Origin: Leptobacterium flavescens
GTDB taxonomy: Bacteria > Bacteroidota > Bacteroidia > Flavobacteriales > Flavobacteriaceae
Length of the DNA: 64,000 nt
NCBI RefSeq assembly: GCF_010671605.1
Contig: NZ_JAABOO010000002.1
Location: forward strand, 930,001 to 994,000
Reading direction: 5' to 3'
Shown here: positions 46,806-55,090 of the stretch, piece after piece
How the letters are laid out: the number at the start of each line of letters is the position of its first letter
How positions within the stretch are numbered: the first letter of the stretch is position 1
Made by a program: the position numbers and the translations under genes
Notes under the pieces: model-generated
The model's input: only the letters and a program-made list of their open reading frames with translations
Databases searched by the model: none
Told to the model about the DNA's origin: nothing

Positions 46806-48110
46806 ATGAAAAATTTAAAAAACATATTTTTTAGTCTCCTGGTGTTAATGAGTACAACGATGATGGCTCAGCAAACACCTGCAGGGAAACAAAAAGGATC
46901 CATCCTGATAACGGGAGCTACTGCCCATTTAGGGAACGGACAAACTATAGAAAACAGTGCTATCGGTTTCGACAATGGCAAGCTTACTTATGTGGGTACG
47001 CTGGCACAGGCAGACAGGAACAGTTTTTCCAGAGTTATCGATGCTTCGGGTAAACATGTTTACCCCGGATTTATTGCCGGAAATACTACTCTGGGTCTGG
47101 TAGAAGTAGATGCTATCAGGGCTACCGATGACGATGCGGAAATCGGGGGGATAATCCCTCATGTGCGCAGTTTGATCGCTTATAATGCAGAATCCAAAGT
47201 AGTGGAAAGTATGCGTCCTAACGGAGTTTTAATGGCTCAGATCACCCCTCAGGGCGGAAGGATATCCGGAACCTCATCGGTGGTACAATTTGATGCGTGG
47301 AACTGGGAGGATGCAGCTGTAAAAGCTGATGACGGTATTCATATGAATTGGCCCAACAGCTTTACCAGAGGAAGATGGTGGCTCGGAGAAGACCCTCGCC
47401 TGGTACCCAGTAAAAATTACAGCGAGCAGGTAGAAGAAGTTGTTTCTTTTATCAGAGAGGCCAGAGCGTATTTAAAGGGAAGTCAGTCGCCGAGAAATTT
47501 ACCGTATGAAGCTGTAAAGGGATTATTTGACGGTACCCAGAGACTGTATGTTCATGTAAACGGTGAAAAAGAGATCGTAGATGCTGTTAATTTCACTAAG
47601 GAAAACGGGATACAGAAGCTCGTGATCATTGGCGGGGATGAAGCTCATAAAGTAGCCGATCTGCTGGCCAATAACAATGTATCTGTTATGATAAGCAGGC
47701 CGCACAGGCTTCCTAACAAGGAGGACGATAATGTAAAACACCCGTTTAACCTGGCAAAACTTTTAATGGATAAGGGAGTGGTTGTCGGGATAGAAATGAA
47801 CGGAAGAATGAACCGTCAGGAAAGCCGTAATCTTCCGTTTTTTGCAGGAAGTTTTGCTGCTTATGGGATCGGAAAAGAGGATGCGGTAAAAATGATCAGC
47901 GGAAATGCAGCCAAGATCCTCGGAATTGATGATATTGCCGGTACTTTGGAAAAAGGAAAGGATGCAACCTTGTTTATTTCCGAAGGAGATGCATTGGATA
48001 TGAGGACCAATATCGTATCTCATGCCTTTATTCAGGGGAGGGAAGTAAGCCTGGAAACTCATCAGACCAAACTCTGGAAACGCTATTCCCAAAAGTTTGG
48101 AGATAAGTAA
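46806..48110 (+). CDS. Secreted amidohydrolase-like protein lacking the HxH motif
   Basis: 434 residues, signal peptide MKNLKNIFFSLLVLMSTTMMAQ. The start and end of an amidohydrolase domain are clear (ILITGATAHLGNGQTIENS; ISGNAAKILGIDDIAGTLEKG; KDATLFISEGDALD), but the first strand reads YPGFIAGNTTLGL without the two metal-binding histidines. It is therefore probably a catalytically inactive partner or a structural subunit of the preceding tandem amidohydrolase. The pair is conserved in many Bacteroidota (from memory). Followed by a terminator. Confidence 0.85.
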   Translation: MKNLKNIFFSLLVLMSTTMMAQQTPAGKQKGSILITGATAHLGNGQTIENSAIGFDNGKLTYVGTLAQADRNSFSRVIDASGKHVYPGFIAGNTTLGLVEVDAIRATDDDAEIGGIIPHVRSLIAYNAESKVVESMRPNGVLMAQITPQGGRISGTSSVVQFDAWNWEDAAVKADDGIHMNWPNSFTRGRWWLGEDPRLVPSKNYSEQVEEVVSFIREARAYLKGSQSPRNLPYEAVKGLFDGTQRLYVHVNGEKEIVDAVNFTKENGIQKLVIIGGDEAHKVADLLANNNVSVMISRPHRLPNKEDDNVKHPFNLAKLLMDKGVVVGIEMNGRMNRQESRNLPFFAGSFAAYGIGKEDAVKMISGNAAKILGIDDIAGTLEKGKDATLFISEGDALDMRTNIVSHAFIQGREVSLETHQTKLWKRYSQKFGDK

Positions 48111-48137
48111 ACTAAAATTTATTTAAGATAAATACAG

Positions 48138-48180
48138 ATATCCCGTTTTTACTCCTTTGTAGAAACGGGATATTTATTAC
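48138..48180 (+). terminator. Terminator of the amidohydrolase operon
   Basis: ATATCCCGTTT (48138-48148) pairs with AAACGGGATAT (48163-48173), followed by TTATT. Confidence 0.8.
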
Positions 48181-48219
48181 CGATTAATTTTCCTTAATTT
48201 GAAGCTTTAAACTCCATCC

Positions 48220-48801
48220 TTGAAGGAAGAAGAATTTATACGGGAACTGCAACAAGCCAAACAGAGTGCCTACAGCCGCCTGATCGAGGACTATCAGCAA
48301 AAGGTGTTCAGTACCTGTATGTCCTTTGTTCCGAATAAAGAGGATGCAGAAGATATAGCCCAGGAAGTTTTTGTTGAAGTGTTCAATTCCATTCAAAAAT
48401 TCAAAGGAAACTCCAAGCTCTCTACCTGGATCTACAGGATTGCCGTAAACAAATGCCTGGAATTTATTAGAAAGAAGAATACCAAAAAACGCTTTGCTTT
48501 TATGCAATCTGTTTTCGGCAAAAGTATGCCTGCAGATAAGTCTTCTTATTTTACAGAATTCAACCATCCCGGTGTACTGCTGGCGAACAAGGAACAAAGT
48601 GAGATCTTATTTAAAGCGATAGATAAATTACCCAAAGATCAGAAAGTGGTTTTTACACTTCATAAAATAGAAGGCTTGAGCTATAAGGAAATTGGTACGA
48701 TAACGGAAAAAAGCTTATCTTCAGTGGAATCCTTAATGTTCAGGGCAAAGAAGAATTTACAGAAATTGTTACACAGTTATTACAAAAGTAATTACGGATA
48801 G
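48220..48801 (+). CDS. ECF-type RNA polymerase sigma-70 factor
   Basis: 193 residues. Region 2 is clear (FVPNKEDAEDIAQEVFVEVF, then GNSKLSTWIYRIAVNKCLE) and region 4 (LPKDQKVVFTLHKIEGLSY, then KEIG and SVESLMFRAKKNLQK) ends the protein, so it is a two-region ECF sigma factor. It starts with a TTG at 48220; no ATG or GTG lies in frame upstream before the conserved region. Immediately downstream lies a small membrane protein that could be its anti-sigma factor. It probably drives the promoters at 48802, 49716 and 51844. Confidence 0.9.
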   Translation: MKEEEFIRELQQAKQSAYSRLIEDYQQKVFSTCMSFVPNKEDAEDIAQEVFVEVFNSIQKFKGNSKLSTWIYRIAVNKCLEFIRKKNTKKRFAFMQSVFGKSMPADKSSYFTEFNHPGVLLANKEQSEILFKAIDKLPKDQKVVFTLHKIEGLSYKEIGTITEKSLSSVESLMFRAKKNLQKLLHSYYKSNYG

Positions 48802-48826
48802 CAAGTTTTTAAAACAAATGGCATCT
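48802..48826 (+). promoter_or_regulatory. Candidate ECF sigma promoter 1
   Basis: CAAGTTTTT, then 12 bases, then ATCTAACA. The same boxes at the same distance occur at 49716 and 51844. It starts right after the sigma gene stop and lies 30 bases before the membrane-protein gene. Confidence 0.55.
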
Positions 48827-48855
48827 AACAGTATAACTAAGTAATTCAACAACAA

Positions 48856-49167
48856 GTGAACAAGAAAACACCCATACAGGAAAAGATAGATAAGACTATC
48901 TATATGGCCTCGGAGATCTCCGAGCCAAAGGTGTCCCCTTTCTTTAAGGATAAGGTTATTAACAAGCTTTATGCAGAAAGAGAAGAACCTCAGCCCGTTC
49001 CTATCTGGTTCGCGCCGAAGTATCAGTTGGTGGTACTTATTGCTCTCCTGATATTGAATTCCTATGTTTTATACCAATATAGCGAGAGCAACCGGGAACA
49101 AAATATTGATAGTTTTGCAAGGAACTATGATCTGTCTTCCGGGGATAGCGAATTTACATTCGAATAA
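48856..49167 (+). CDS. Small single-pass membrane protein, possible anti-sigma factor
   Basis: 103 residues starting with GTG at 48856. A soluble basic/acidic N-terminal part (EKIDKTIYMASEISEPKVSP) is followed by one transmembrane helix (YQLVVLIALLILNSYVLYQY) and a short acidic outer tail. A cytoplasmic N-terminus plus one helix right after an ECF sigma gene is the typical position of an anti-sigma factor. No zinc-binding anti-sigma motif (HxxxCxxC) is visible, so this is inference from position and topology. Confidence 0.72.
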   Translation: MNKKTPIQEKIDKTIYMASEISEPKVSPFFKDKVINKLYAEREEPQPVPIWFAPKYQLVVLIALLILNSYVLYQYSESNREQNIDSFARNYDLSSGDSEFTFE

Positions 49168-49172
49168 AGTTG

Positions 49173-49640
49173 ATGATTATGAAGAAAAATTTACTCTTAT
49201 ATATTCTTATCCTGTTCCTTATCGGGGTCAACTCCTTTTTTCTTATCAAATTTATGAACGGGCCCGGGGAAGAAAAAAGGGAAAGGCGTGGCGGACCGGG
49301 TGGTTTTATCGCCAAAGAGCTCAATTTCAGCCCGGATCAGATGGATCGTTTTCACGAACTCAACAGAAGGCATCACAGGGCCATGAGGGAGATCTCTGAT
49401 GAGATCCGGTTTTTAAAGGATGAACTCTTCAGCGGTATATCCGATGAAAATGTATCTGAAGCACATATCGATTCTATCAGTGCTCTTATCGGAGAAAGGG
49501 AAAAAGCCAAAGACATCGAGGTCTTTTATCACTTCAGGGATATTCTTGAGATCTGTGATGAAAAACAAAAAGAGCGCTTTAATAAAATTATATTAGAAGC
49601 CCTTCATAAAAGACCTCCCCCACCTCCGGGAAGAAGGTAA
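49173..49640 (+). CDS. Spy/CpxP-like periplasmic protein
   Basis: 155 residues. One N-terminal hydrophobic segment (NLLLYILILFLIGVNSFFLI) acts as signal or anchor, followed by GGPGGFIAKELNFSPDQMDR, the opening of LTxxQ/CpxP/Spy helical proteins that protect against misfolded or metal-damaged proteins in the periplasm. The end is rich in Pro (HKRPPPPPGRR). Start at 49173 (ATG ATT ATG) or 49179; the TTG at 49170 is unlikely. Third gene of the ECF operon, 5 bases after the membrane protein, and closed by a terminator. Confidence 0.82.
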   Translation: MIMKKNLLLYILILFLIGVNSFFLIKFMNGPGEEKRERRGGPGGFIAKELNFSPDQMDRFHELNRRHHRAMREISDEIRFLKDELFSGISDENVSEAHIDSISALIGEREKAKDIEVFYHFRDILEICDEKQKERFNKIILEALHKRPPPPPGRR

Positions 49641-49663
49641 AACATTCAAACAGCATTTTTTAA

Positions 49664-49700
49664 GCCTCCGGTTTCTGGAACCGGGGGTTTTTTTATTTTT
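49664..49700 (+). terminator. Terminator after the Spy-like gene
   Basis: CCTCCGGTT (49665-49673) and AACCGGGGG (49679-49687) with the loop TCTGG, followed by a long T run. Confidence 0.88.
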
Positions 49701-49715
49701 TTTCAGCATAGGGCG

Positions 49716-49740
49716 CAAGTTTTTCTCGCGGATCTCATCT
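49716..49740 (+). promoter_or_regulatory. Candidate ECF sigma promoter 2
   Basis: CAAGTTTTT-N12-ATCTCAAT, 39 bases before the YHYH gene and just after the preceding terminator. Also contains a second ATCT five bases before the first (ATCTCATCT), as in promoter 3. Confidence 0.55.
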
Positions 49741-49779
49741 CAATAACAAAACACCAGTAAATAATTAAAATCGATAAAA

Positions 49780-50547
49780 ATGAAAAAGGCACTTTTTTTA
49801 GGTATGGTTGCAATGATTTTATTAAACTGTTCTGCCAGTGATGATGAGATGGAAACCCAGGATCCTGTTAACGAAGATCCGGTCGGAGAGACCGATTACG
49901 ATATTACCGTTGTATTGTCTATGTTTTCCGGAACGGGCCTGTCTTATGAAGTAGATGGCAATACCGTAATATTTACCACACAGAATTTACCGGATCACAC
50001 AAGCCCGTACTGGCCGGTTACCAATCCGCTTTACGAAGCTTATAACGGAAGTAATCCCAGTTTCCAGATCAACCCCAATACTATTTCTACACAGAATATT
50101 GTATTGAGCATTCCTCTTAATCCTGCGGAAGCCTCTAACAAACAAGCTACCGGTCTCGGGCCTATCGGGATCTCGCGAAACGGGGTTGTATTCTTTAATC
50201 AGTATGCGGGGCCGGATCAGCCTTTGACCAATGAGATCAATTCCTTCGATCAGTGGCTGGGTCATCCGCAGATGACCGGGCAGTACCACTATCATATAGA
50301 ACCCACTTACCTGACCCAGGAATTCGGGGAAGATGCTTTTTTAGGGGTACTAGCCGATGGTTTTCCGGTATACGGGCCGGTAGAGAATGGCAGTACGATA
50401 ACCAATGACGATCTCGATGCTTATCACGGGCACTTTTCCGCAACCGCCGAATTCCCTGATGGTATATATCACTATCATATTACTTCCGAAGACCCCTACA
50501 TTAACGGGAACGGATATTTTGGAACCCCCGGAAATATTTCGCAATAA
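49780..50547 (+). CDS. YHYH domain lipoprotein
   Basis: 255 residues with a lipoprotein signal (lipobox LLNCS). The name-giving motif occurs twice, in GQYHYHIEPTYL and in DGIYHYHITSEDP, and GVLADGFPVYGPVENGS and YHGHFSATAEFPDG complete the YHYH domain. The clustered histidines suggest metal binding, plausibly copper given the SCO-family neighbour; no biochemistry is established that I can cite. Its TAA ends one base before the ATG of the next gene. Confidence 0.88.
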   Translation: MKKALFLGMVAMILLNCSASDDEMETQDPVNEDPVGETDYDITVVLSMFSGTGLSYEVDGNTVIFTTQNLPDHTSPYWPVTNPLYEAYNGSNPSFQINPNTISTQNIVLSIPLNPAEASNKQATGLGPIGISRNGVVFFNQYAGPDQPLTNEINSFDQWLGHPQMTGQYHYHIEPTYLTQEFGEDAFLGVLADGFPVYGPVENGSTITNDDLDAYHGHFSATAEFPDGIYHYHITSEDPYINGNGYFGTPGNISQ

Positions 50548-51123
50548 ATGAAAAGGCTATTAACATTAATGCTCTGTGTCTTACCCTTGCTGATAACTAC
50601 ATGCCAGGAAGAAAACCGCCCGATCCTGAAATTAAAGGAATCGGATGAACGGCTGACTCTTAGAAACGGAATTTTATACTTTAAAAAAAGGGTATTTACA
50701 GGTTTTTTGGTTACCTATTTTCCCAAGGGCGATCTGAGGTCAAAGATCGAATATAAAGACGGAAGAAAACACGGTTTTGAACAACAGTGGTTTACAAATG
50801 GAAAACTGGCCCTGGATCGCCATTACACTAAAGGGAAGAAAACAGGAGTGCACAGGGCCTGGTGGGAAAAAGGATCTCCCAAATTCACATATCATTTTAA
50901 CCATAGCGGGGAATATCACGGAAGTGTAAAAGAGTGGTATCCGTCCGGCCGGTTGTATCGATATTTTAATTATACCAACGGAAAGGAAACCGGCAGACAG
51001 CAGCTATGGAAAGATGACGGAAGTATAAAAGCCAATTACCAGGTGGTTGAAGGAGAACGCTTCGGCCTCATCGGATTGAAGAAATGCTATACGGTGACAT
51101 CTAACAGTACGGAAATCAGATAA
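50548..51123 (+). CDS. YwqK-like MORN-repeat lipoprotein
   Basis: 191 residues with a lipoprotein signal (lipobox ITTCQ). The body contains MORN-like units: YKDGRKHGFEQQWFTNGKLA, YTKGKKTGVHRAWWEKGSPK, GEYHGSVKEWYPSGRLYRY and TNGKETGRQQLWKDDGSIK. Such proteins are labelled antitoxin YwqK, but no toxin gene is adjacent, and the exported lipid anchor suggests an envelope role. It follows the YHYH gene directly and precedes the SCO gene by 4 bases: a three-gene unit. Confidence 0.85.
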   Translation: MKRLLTLMLCVLPLLITTCQEENRPILKLKESDERLTLRNGILYFKKRVFTGFLVTYFPKGDLRSKIEYKDGRKHGFEQQWFTNGKLALDRHYTKGKKTGVHRAWWEKGSPKFTYHFNHSGEYHGSVKEWYPSGRLYRYFNYTNGKETGRQQLWKDDGSIKANYQVVEGERFGLIGLKKCYTVTSNSTEIR

Positions 51124-51127
51124 AAAA

Positions 51128-51778
51128 ATGAAACATACTATTCTTCTATTATTTACACTAACACTATGGTCCTGTAATACGCCTAAAAAGGAATTGGCGG
51201 GATCTTTTTCCGACAAAGATCCGGTAACCCGCCTGCCGTATTTTAATTCTGCAGATTTTACCCCTCAATGGGAAAAAGGCATTCACAGGATACCCGATTT
51301 CTCTTTTATCAATCAGAATGGAAAAGAGATCACCAATAACACTTATAAGGGAAAGATCTATATAGCCGATTTCTTTTTTACGATCTGCCCCGGTATTTGC
51401 CCCAAGCTCACTAAAAATATGTATCAGTTACAGGAAGCATATGGCAAAGACGATCAGGTAATGCTTTTATCTCATTCGGTTATGCCCTGGGTAGATACCG
51501 TGGAAACCCTAAAGGAATATGCCAAAAACAACCGGGTAGACCCTGCCAAGTGGAACCTGGTGACCGGAAATAAAGAGCAGCTTTATGAGATAGCGAGAGA
51601 AGGGTATTTTGCCGATGAAGATTTTACCAGGACACAGGATGAAAACAAGTTTATCCATACTGAGAATTTTATCCTGGTGGATGGAGAAGGGTTTATCAGA
51701 GGGGTCTACAATGGAACTCTGGAAATAGAGGTCCAGCGATTGATGCGTCATATTGAGATCTTAAAAAAAGAATCCTGA
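51128..51778 (+). CDS. SCO1/SenC family protein (copper metallochaperone)
   Basis: 216 residues. Lipoprotein signal with the lipobox LWSC (Cys16). The thioredoxin fold carries CPGIC (Cys87 and Cys91) and His177 (FIHTENF), the three copper ligands of SCO proteins, so the site is complete. SCO proteins deliver copper to the CuA site of cytochrome oxidase or act as thiol reductants. The operon with a His-rich YHYH protein and the di-haem peroxidase downstream suggest a copper or respiratory stress response under the adjacent ECF sigma factor. Confidence 0.93.
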   Translation: MKHTILLLFTLTLWSCNTPKKELAGSFSDKDPVTRLPYFNSADFTPQWEKGIHRIPDFSFINQNGKEITNNTYKGKIYIADFFFTICPGICPKLTKNMYQLQEAYGKDDQVMLLSHSVMPWVDTVETLKEYAKNNRVDPAKWNLVTGNKEQLYEIAREGYFADEDFTRTQDENKFIHTENFILVDGEGFIRGVYNGTLEIEVQRLMRHIEILKKES

Positions 51779-51843
51779 GCCCCCTACTCTATACTAGTTC
51801 AGCCACGTTTTCAAGATTTTTCTATTGTTTTTGGAATAAACCA

Positions 51844-51868
51844 CAAGTTTTTTAGAACAATCTCATCT
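51844..51868 (+). promoter_or_regulatory. Candidate ECF sigma promoter 3
   Basis: CAAGTTTTT-N12-ATCTAAAC, in the leader of the di-haem peroxidase, 95 bases before its ATG. The boxes match promoters 1 and 2 with identical spacing. Confidence 0.5.
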
Positions 51869-51963
51869 AAACCTTTAAAACCAATAAATACAGATATGAA
51901 ATACAACTACCTCTGAGATAAAATGACGATTGCCGTCAGCTATTAACATTTAAAATCTGATAT

Positions 51964-53310
51964 ATGAAAAGAGTTGGCTTTGTATTATTAGTAATGGTAT
52001 TGTATTCATGTGCAAATGATGATGGGGAATACGTTCTTATTCCGACCACTCTGGACCAGGAATTACTGGCTACCCTAGATATTGCCTCTGACGGTCAGGG
52101 AACGAGTTTTTTTATCCTTCCCAATGAAACAGATCTGGCGAGTATTCCACAGGACCCTTTAAATCCGTTAACTCCTGAAAAAGTGGCACTCGGAAAACTC
52201 CTGGTACATGAAACAGCAACCGGAGGTGCTCCCAAGGTCGAGGCCAATAAGTTCGAATACGCCTGTGCCAGCTGTCATCCGGTAGCTTCCGGTTTCTATG
52301 CCGGTGTACGCCAGGGGATCAGTGAAGGCGGAATGGGGTTCGGCCTCGCCGGAGAAGCCCGGGTCCTGAATACGGTTACTCCTCTCGATTCTGTTGATAT
52401 TCTACCTATAAAAGTGCCTACCCTCCTTAATGTGGCCTATCAGGATATTATGTTATGGAATGGGGCACTGGGGGGTACAGGCACGAATGCGCCTTTTGCA
52501 GCCGCTTCTGCGGATGAGATCCCCGAAAACCTCCTGGGCCTTGAAGGTCTGGAAGTTCAGGGAATGGCAGGACAGGACGTACACCGTTTAAAGATAGATG
52601 AGGAATTTGCGGAAACTTATGGTTATAAATCCATGTTCGATGCAGCTTTCCCCGATATCGCCGAAGAAGAAAGATATTCCCGCTTTACGGGAGCCCTTGC
52701 TATAGCAGCATTTAACAGAACGGTCCTGGCTAACCAGGCGCCCTGGCAGGATTGGTTAAAAGGCGATTTTGATGCAATGACGGAAGAGGAAAAAAGAGGA
52801 GCTGTTTTGTTCTTTGAAAAGGGGAAGTGTGTGAATTGCCATACGGGTCCGTCACTTAAATCGAATGAATTTCACGCTCTTGGAATGGGAGATCTCACAG
52901 GAAACGGAGCTGTAATTCTCGATCAGGAGAACTTTGATGAGAACGTAGTAAAAGGAAGAGGCGGATTTACAGGCAGAGCCGAAGACAATTATAAATTTAA
53001 AGTACCAAACCTATACAACCTGGCGGATAACCCTTTTTACGGCCACGGGGGCACGTTTACTTCTATCCGTCAGGTTATCGAATATATAAACAGGGGGCAG
53101 AAGGAGAATCCGCTGGTTCCCGATTCTCAATTAGCAAGAGAATTCGGTGGCCTGGGATTAACAGAACGGGAAATCGACCAGCTGACAGCTTTTATTACCA
53201 ATGCACTACGGGATCCTAATCTGCAACGCTATGAACCCGACAGTGTGCTCTCTAATAACTGTATTCCCAATAACGACGCGCAGTCTAAGATAGATCTTGA
53301 CTGTGAATAG
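51964..53310 (+). CDS. Di-haem cytochrome-c peroxidase family lipoprotein
   Basis: 448 residues with a lipoprotein signal (lipobox LYSC). Two haem-c attachment sites: CASCH at residues 101-105 and CVNCH at 289-293, and the conserved PTLLNVAY and later YGHGGTFTSIRQVI region of bacterial di-haem peroxidases (MauG/CcpA group). The usual order (electron-transfer haem late, peroxidatic haem early) is kept. It should reduce hydrogen peroxide in the periplasm or oxidise a partner protein. A strong bidirectional terminator follows. Confidence 0.93.
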   Translation: MKRVGFVLLVMVLYSCANDDGEYVLIPTTLDQELLATLDIASDGQGTSFFILPNETDLASIPQDPLNPLTPEKVALGKLLVHETATGGAPKVEANKFEYACASCHPVASGFYAGVRQGISEGGMGFGLAGEARVLNTVTPLDSVDILPIKVPTLLNVAYQDIMLWNGALGGTGTNAPFAAASADEIPENLLGLEGLEVQGMAGQDVHRLKIDEEFAETYGYKSMFDAAFPDIAEEERYSRFTGALAIAAFNRTVLANQAPWQDWLKGDFDAMTEEEKRGAVLFFEKGKCVNCHTGPSLKSNEFHALGMGDLTGNGAVILDQENFDENVVKGRGGFTGRAEDNYKFKVPNLYNLADNPFYGHGGTFTSIRQVIEYINRGQKENPLVPDSQLAREFGGLGLTEREIDQLTAFITNALRDPNLQRYEPDSVLSNNCIPNNDAQSKIDLDCE

Positions 53311-53339
53311 TTTTTTATTTGGTTTTTATGTTGTAAACG

Positions 53340-53371
53340 AAAAAGCCCCGGCATTGAGCCGGGGCTTTTTT
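53340..53371 (+). terminator. Bidirectional terminator between the peroxidase and DUF6503 genes
   Basis: AAAAGCCCCGGC (53341-53352), loop ATTGA, GCCGGGGCTTTT (53358-53369); T-rich on both strands, so it can end both convergent transcripts. Confidence 0.92.
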
Positions 53372-53391
53372 ATCTTAAACACTTTAAATTC

Positions 53392-54183
53392 CTATTTCTC
53401 AGCAACTACAGCACCTTCCGGTTTTGCAAATATAGATGCATCAGGTCTTTCTTTTGAAACAGTAACATTAGCAAAATTTACTGTATTTCTTGGTTGTACA
53501 AGTTTACTTCCCTCATTTACAAACCAGGTAATAGAGTTAGGTAATACTAGTCCGTCAAATTCTTTCCAGTCGTTATATCTTATGTAGTGAACATTGTCAT
53601 TGGCTTCTCCTCTACCGTAAGTTACGGTATATCCTAACCATGCCATAGTGTTATCTTCTGCATTGTAGTAGATATAATAGTTATCATCCGGAGAATCTCC
53701 GATATTAGACTCATATGAGATCTTGAATCCGGGATAATTCACACCTTCATAAACAAGGTCTTCTGCTTTTTCATATTTGATCCCATCATCTCCAAGAACG
53801 AATGGCATCGCATAGAAATAAAATATAAGATTGTGGTAAAAACGAGGATTTCCTCTGTAATAAGCAGAATCCTGCTTGATCCACGAATCCTTCCCATCAA
53901 ATCCCATAGTGTATTTTTCAGTTTCGATAAGATCGTTTCTGGAAACAAGGTCTATGGTTTGTTTTTCATTCCCTCCTGGCTTTACAATCTCATAGCTCAT
54001 ACTGCGCATGGATTTCCAGTTTCTTATTCCGCCGTGTTTATCAAAAACTGCAGCGATTTCCTGAGGGTAATCCGGTAGTTGGATCTCTTTTTCAACCTCA
54101 ACTACTTCTTTTTCCGTTGTTTTGGTTTCTTTACATGCTGCAAAGAGTACAACGATCAATAATAATAAGCTAGCTTTTTTCAT
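53392..54183 (-). CDS. DUF6503 family lipoprotein
   Basis: 263 residues with a lipoprotein signal (lipobox LFAACK) and an acidic/Thr spacer. The mature part begins VFDKHGGIRNWKSMRSMSYE and continues as beta-strands with aromatic residues (FDGKDSWIKQDSAYYRGNPR, YYIYYNAEDNTMAWLGYTVTY), the pattern of the DUF6503 family, whose fold recalls lipoprotein-localisation or beta-sandwich proteins. No catalytic residues are evident. It is monocistronic and its start faces the methyltransferase gene. Confidence 0.8.
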   Translation of the reverse strand: MKKASLLLLIVVLFAACKETKTTEKEVVEVEKEIQLPDYPQEIAAVFDKHGGIRNWKSMRSMSYEIVKPGGNEKQTIDLVSRNDLIETEKYTMGFDGKDSWIKQDSAYYRGNPRFYHNLIFYFYAMPFVLGDDGIKYEKAEDLVYEGVNYPGFKISYESNIGDSPDDNYYIYYNAEDNTMAWLGYTVTYGRGEANDNVHYIRYNDWKEFDGLVLPNSITWFVNEGSKLVQPRNTVNFANVTVSKERPDASIFAKPEGAVVAEK

Positions 54184-54276
54184 TTGAATCAGTTAGATTT
54201 TAAATTTTGCATGCTTTGTCGTAAAGACCTCCGATTAATTACAATTAAATTCTATTTTTACTCAAAATTTTATCCG

Positions 54277-55080
54277 GTGAAAGAGATTTCAAGTGTTCAA
54301 AATCCGCTAATAAAGCAAATACTGCAGCTTAAAGACAAATCCAGAGAGCGAAAAAAACAAAAGCTTTTTGTTGTTGAGGGGCTGAGAGAGATATCCCTGG
54401 CCCTGAAAGGAGGTTATGATTTTGAATATATTTTGTTTTATGAAGGGATCCTGTCTCCGGATAACATAAACTCTTTTTTAAGTGAGTTTTCCACGGAGGC
54501 TAAGCTCATATCGATCTCCAAAGAAGTATATCAGAAACTGGCGTACAGGGAAACCACAGAAGGTGTCATCGGGCTGGGAAGATCTAAGGAACATCAGCTT
54601 GACAGTCTGAATTTTAAAAAGGATAATCCTTTGATCCTGATAGCGGAAGCTCCCGAGAAGCCCGGAAACATAGGTGCTTTGCTCAGAACCGCTGATGCTG
54701 CCAACCTGGATGCGGTTATTATTGCCAATCCGAAGACAGATATTTACAATCCCAATATCATACGCTCCAGCGTGGGGTGTGTTTTTACCAATAAAGTGGT
54801 AAGCGGATCTACTCCCGATATCATTGAGTTTTTAAAAAATAACAAAATACAGATTTATTGTGCGGCTTTATCTGCTTCGAAGAACTATCATCAGGTAGAT
54901 TTCCGTGGTCCCTCGGCTATTGTGGTAGGGACCGAAGCCACAGGCCTGGGTGAAGAATGGCTGAGTAGTTCCAGTCAGAATATCATCATTCCCATGCAGG
55001 GAGAAATAGATTCCATGAATGTATCTGTTTCGGCAGCAATCCTTATTTTTGAAGCCAAAAGACAGCGAAATTTCAGTTAA
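54277..55080 (+). CDS. SpoU/TrmH family RNA 2'-O-methyltransferase
   Basis: About 267 residues from the GTG at 54277; the longer frame starting at 54184 would abut the divergent gene and has no homology. The N-terminal substrate-binding part (SSVQNPLIKQILQLKDKSRE, LFVVEGLREISLALK) is followed by the SPOUT knot: AEAPEKPGNIGALLRTADAA (motif 1 with the catalytic Arg), AIVVGTEATGLG (motif 2) and IPMQGEIDSMNVSVSAAIL (motif 3). It transfers a methyl group from S-adenosylmethionine to a ribose in rRNA or tRNA. Target nucleotide unknown. Confidence 0.92.
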   Translation: MKEISSVQNPLIKQILQLKDKSRERKKQKLFVVEGLREISLALKGGYDFEYILFYEGILSPDNINSFLSEFSTEAKLISISKEVYQKLAYRETTEGVIGLGRSKEHQLDSLNFKKDNPLILIAEAPEKPGNIGALLRTADAANLDAVIIANPKTDIYNPNIIRSSVGCVFTNKVVSGSTPDIIEFLKNNKIQIYCAALSASKNYHQVDFRGPSAIVVGTEATGLGEEWLSSSSQNIIIPMQGEIDSMNVSVSAAILIFEAKRQRNFS

Positions 55081-55090
55081 TTCTTTAAGT

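Noticed and set aside
50548-51123. Toxin-antitoxin system
   Set aside because: The YwqK-like label suggests an antitoxin, but no toxin gene is adjacent and the protein is an exported lipoprotein.
51896-51946. Two mini reading frames (6 and 7 codons) in the peroxidase leader
   Set aside because: Too short to distinguish from chance, although a leader-peptide role cannot be excluded.
54184-54276. N-terminal extension of the RNA methyltransferase
   Set aside because: It would abut the divergent DUF6503 start, leaving no room for two promoters; homology begins at the GTG at 54277.
55019-55090. N-terminal extension of the M48 protease
   Set aside because: It overlaps the end of the methyltransferase gene in another frame; the membrane protein starts naturally at 55091.
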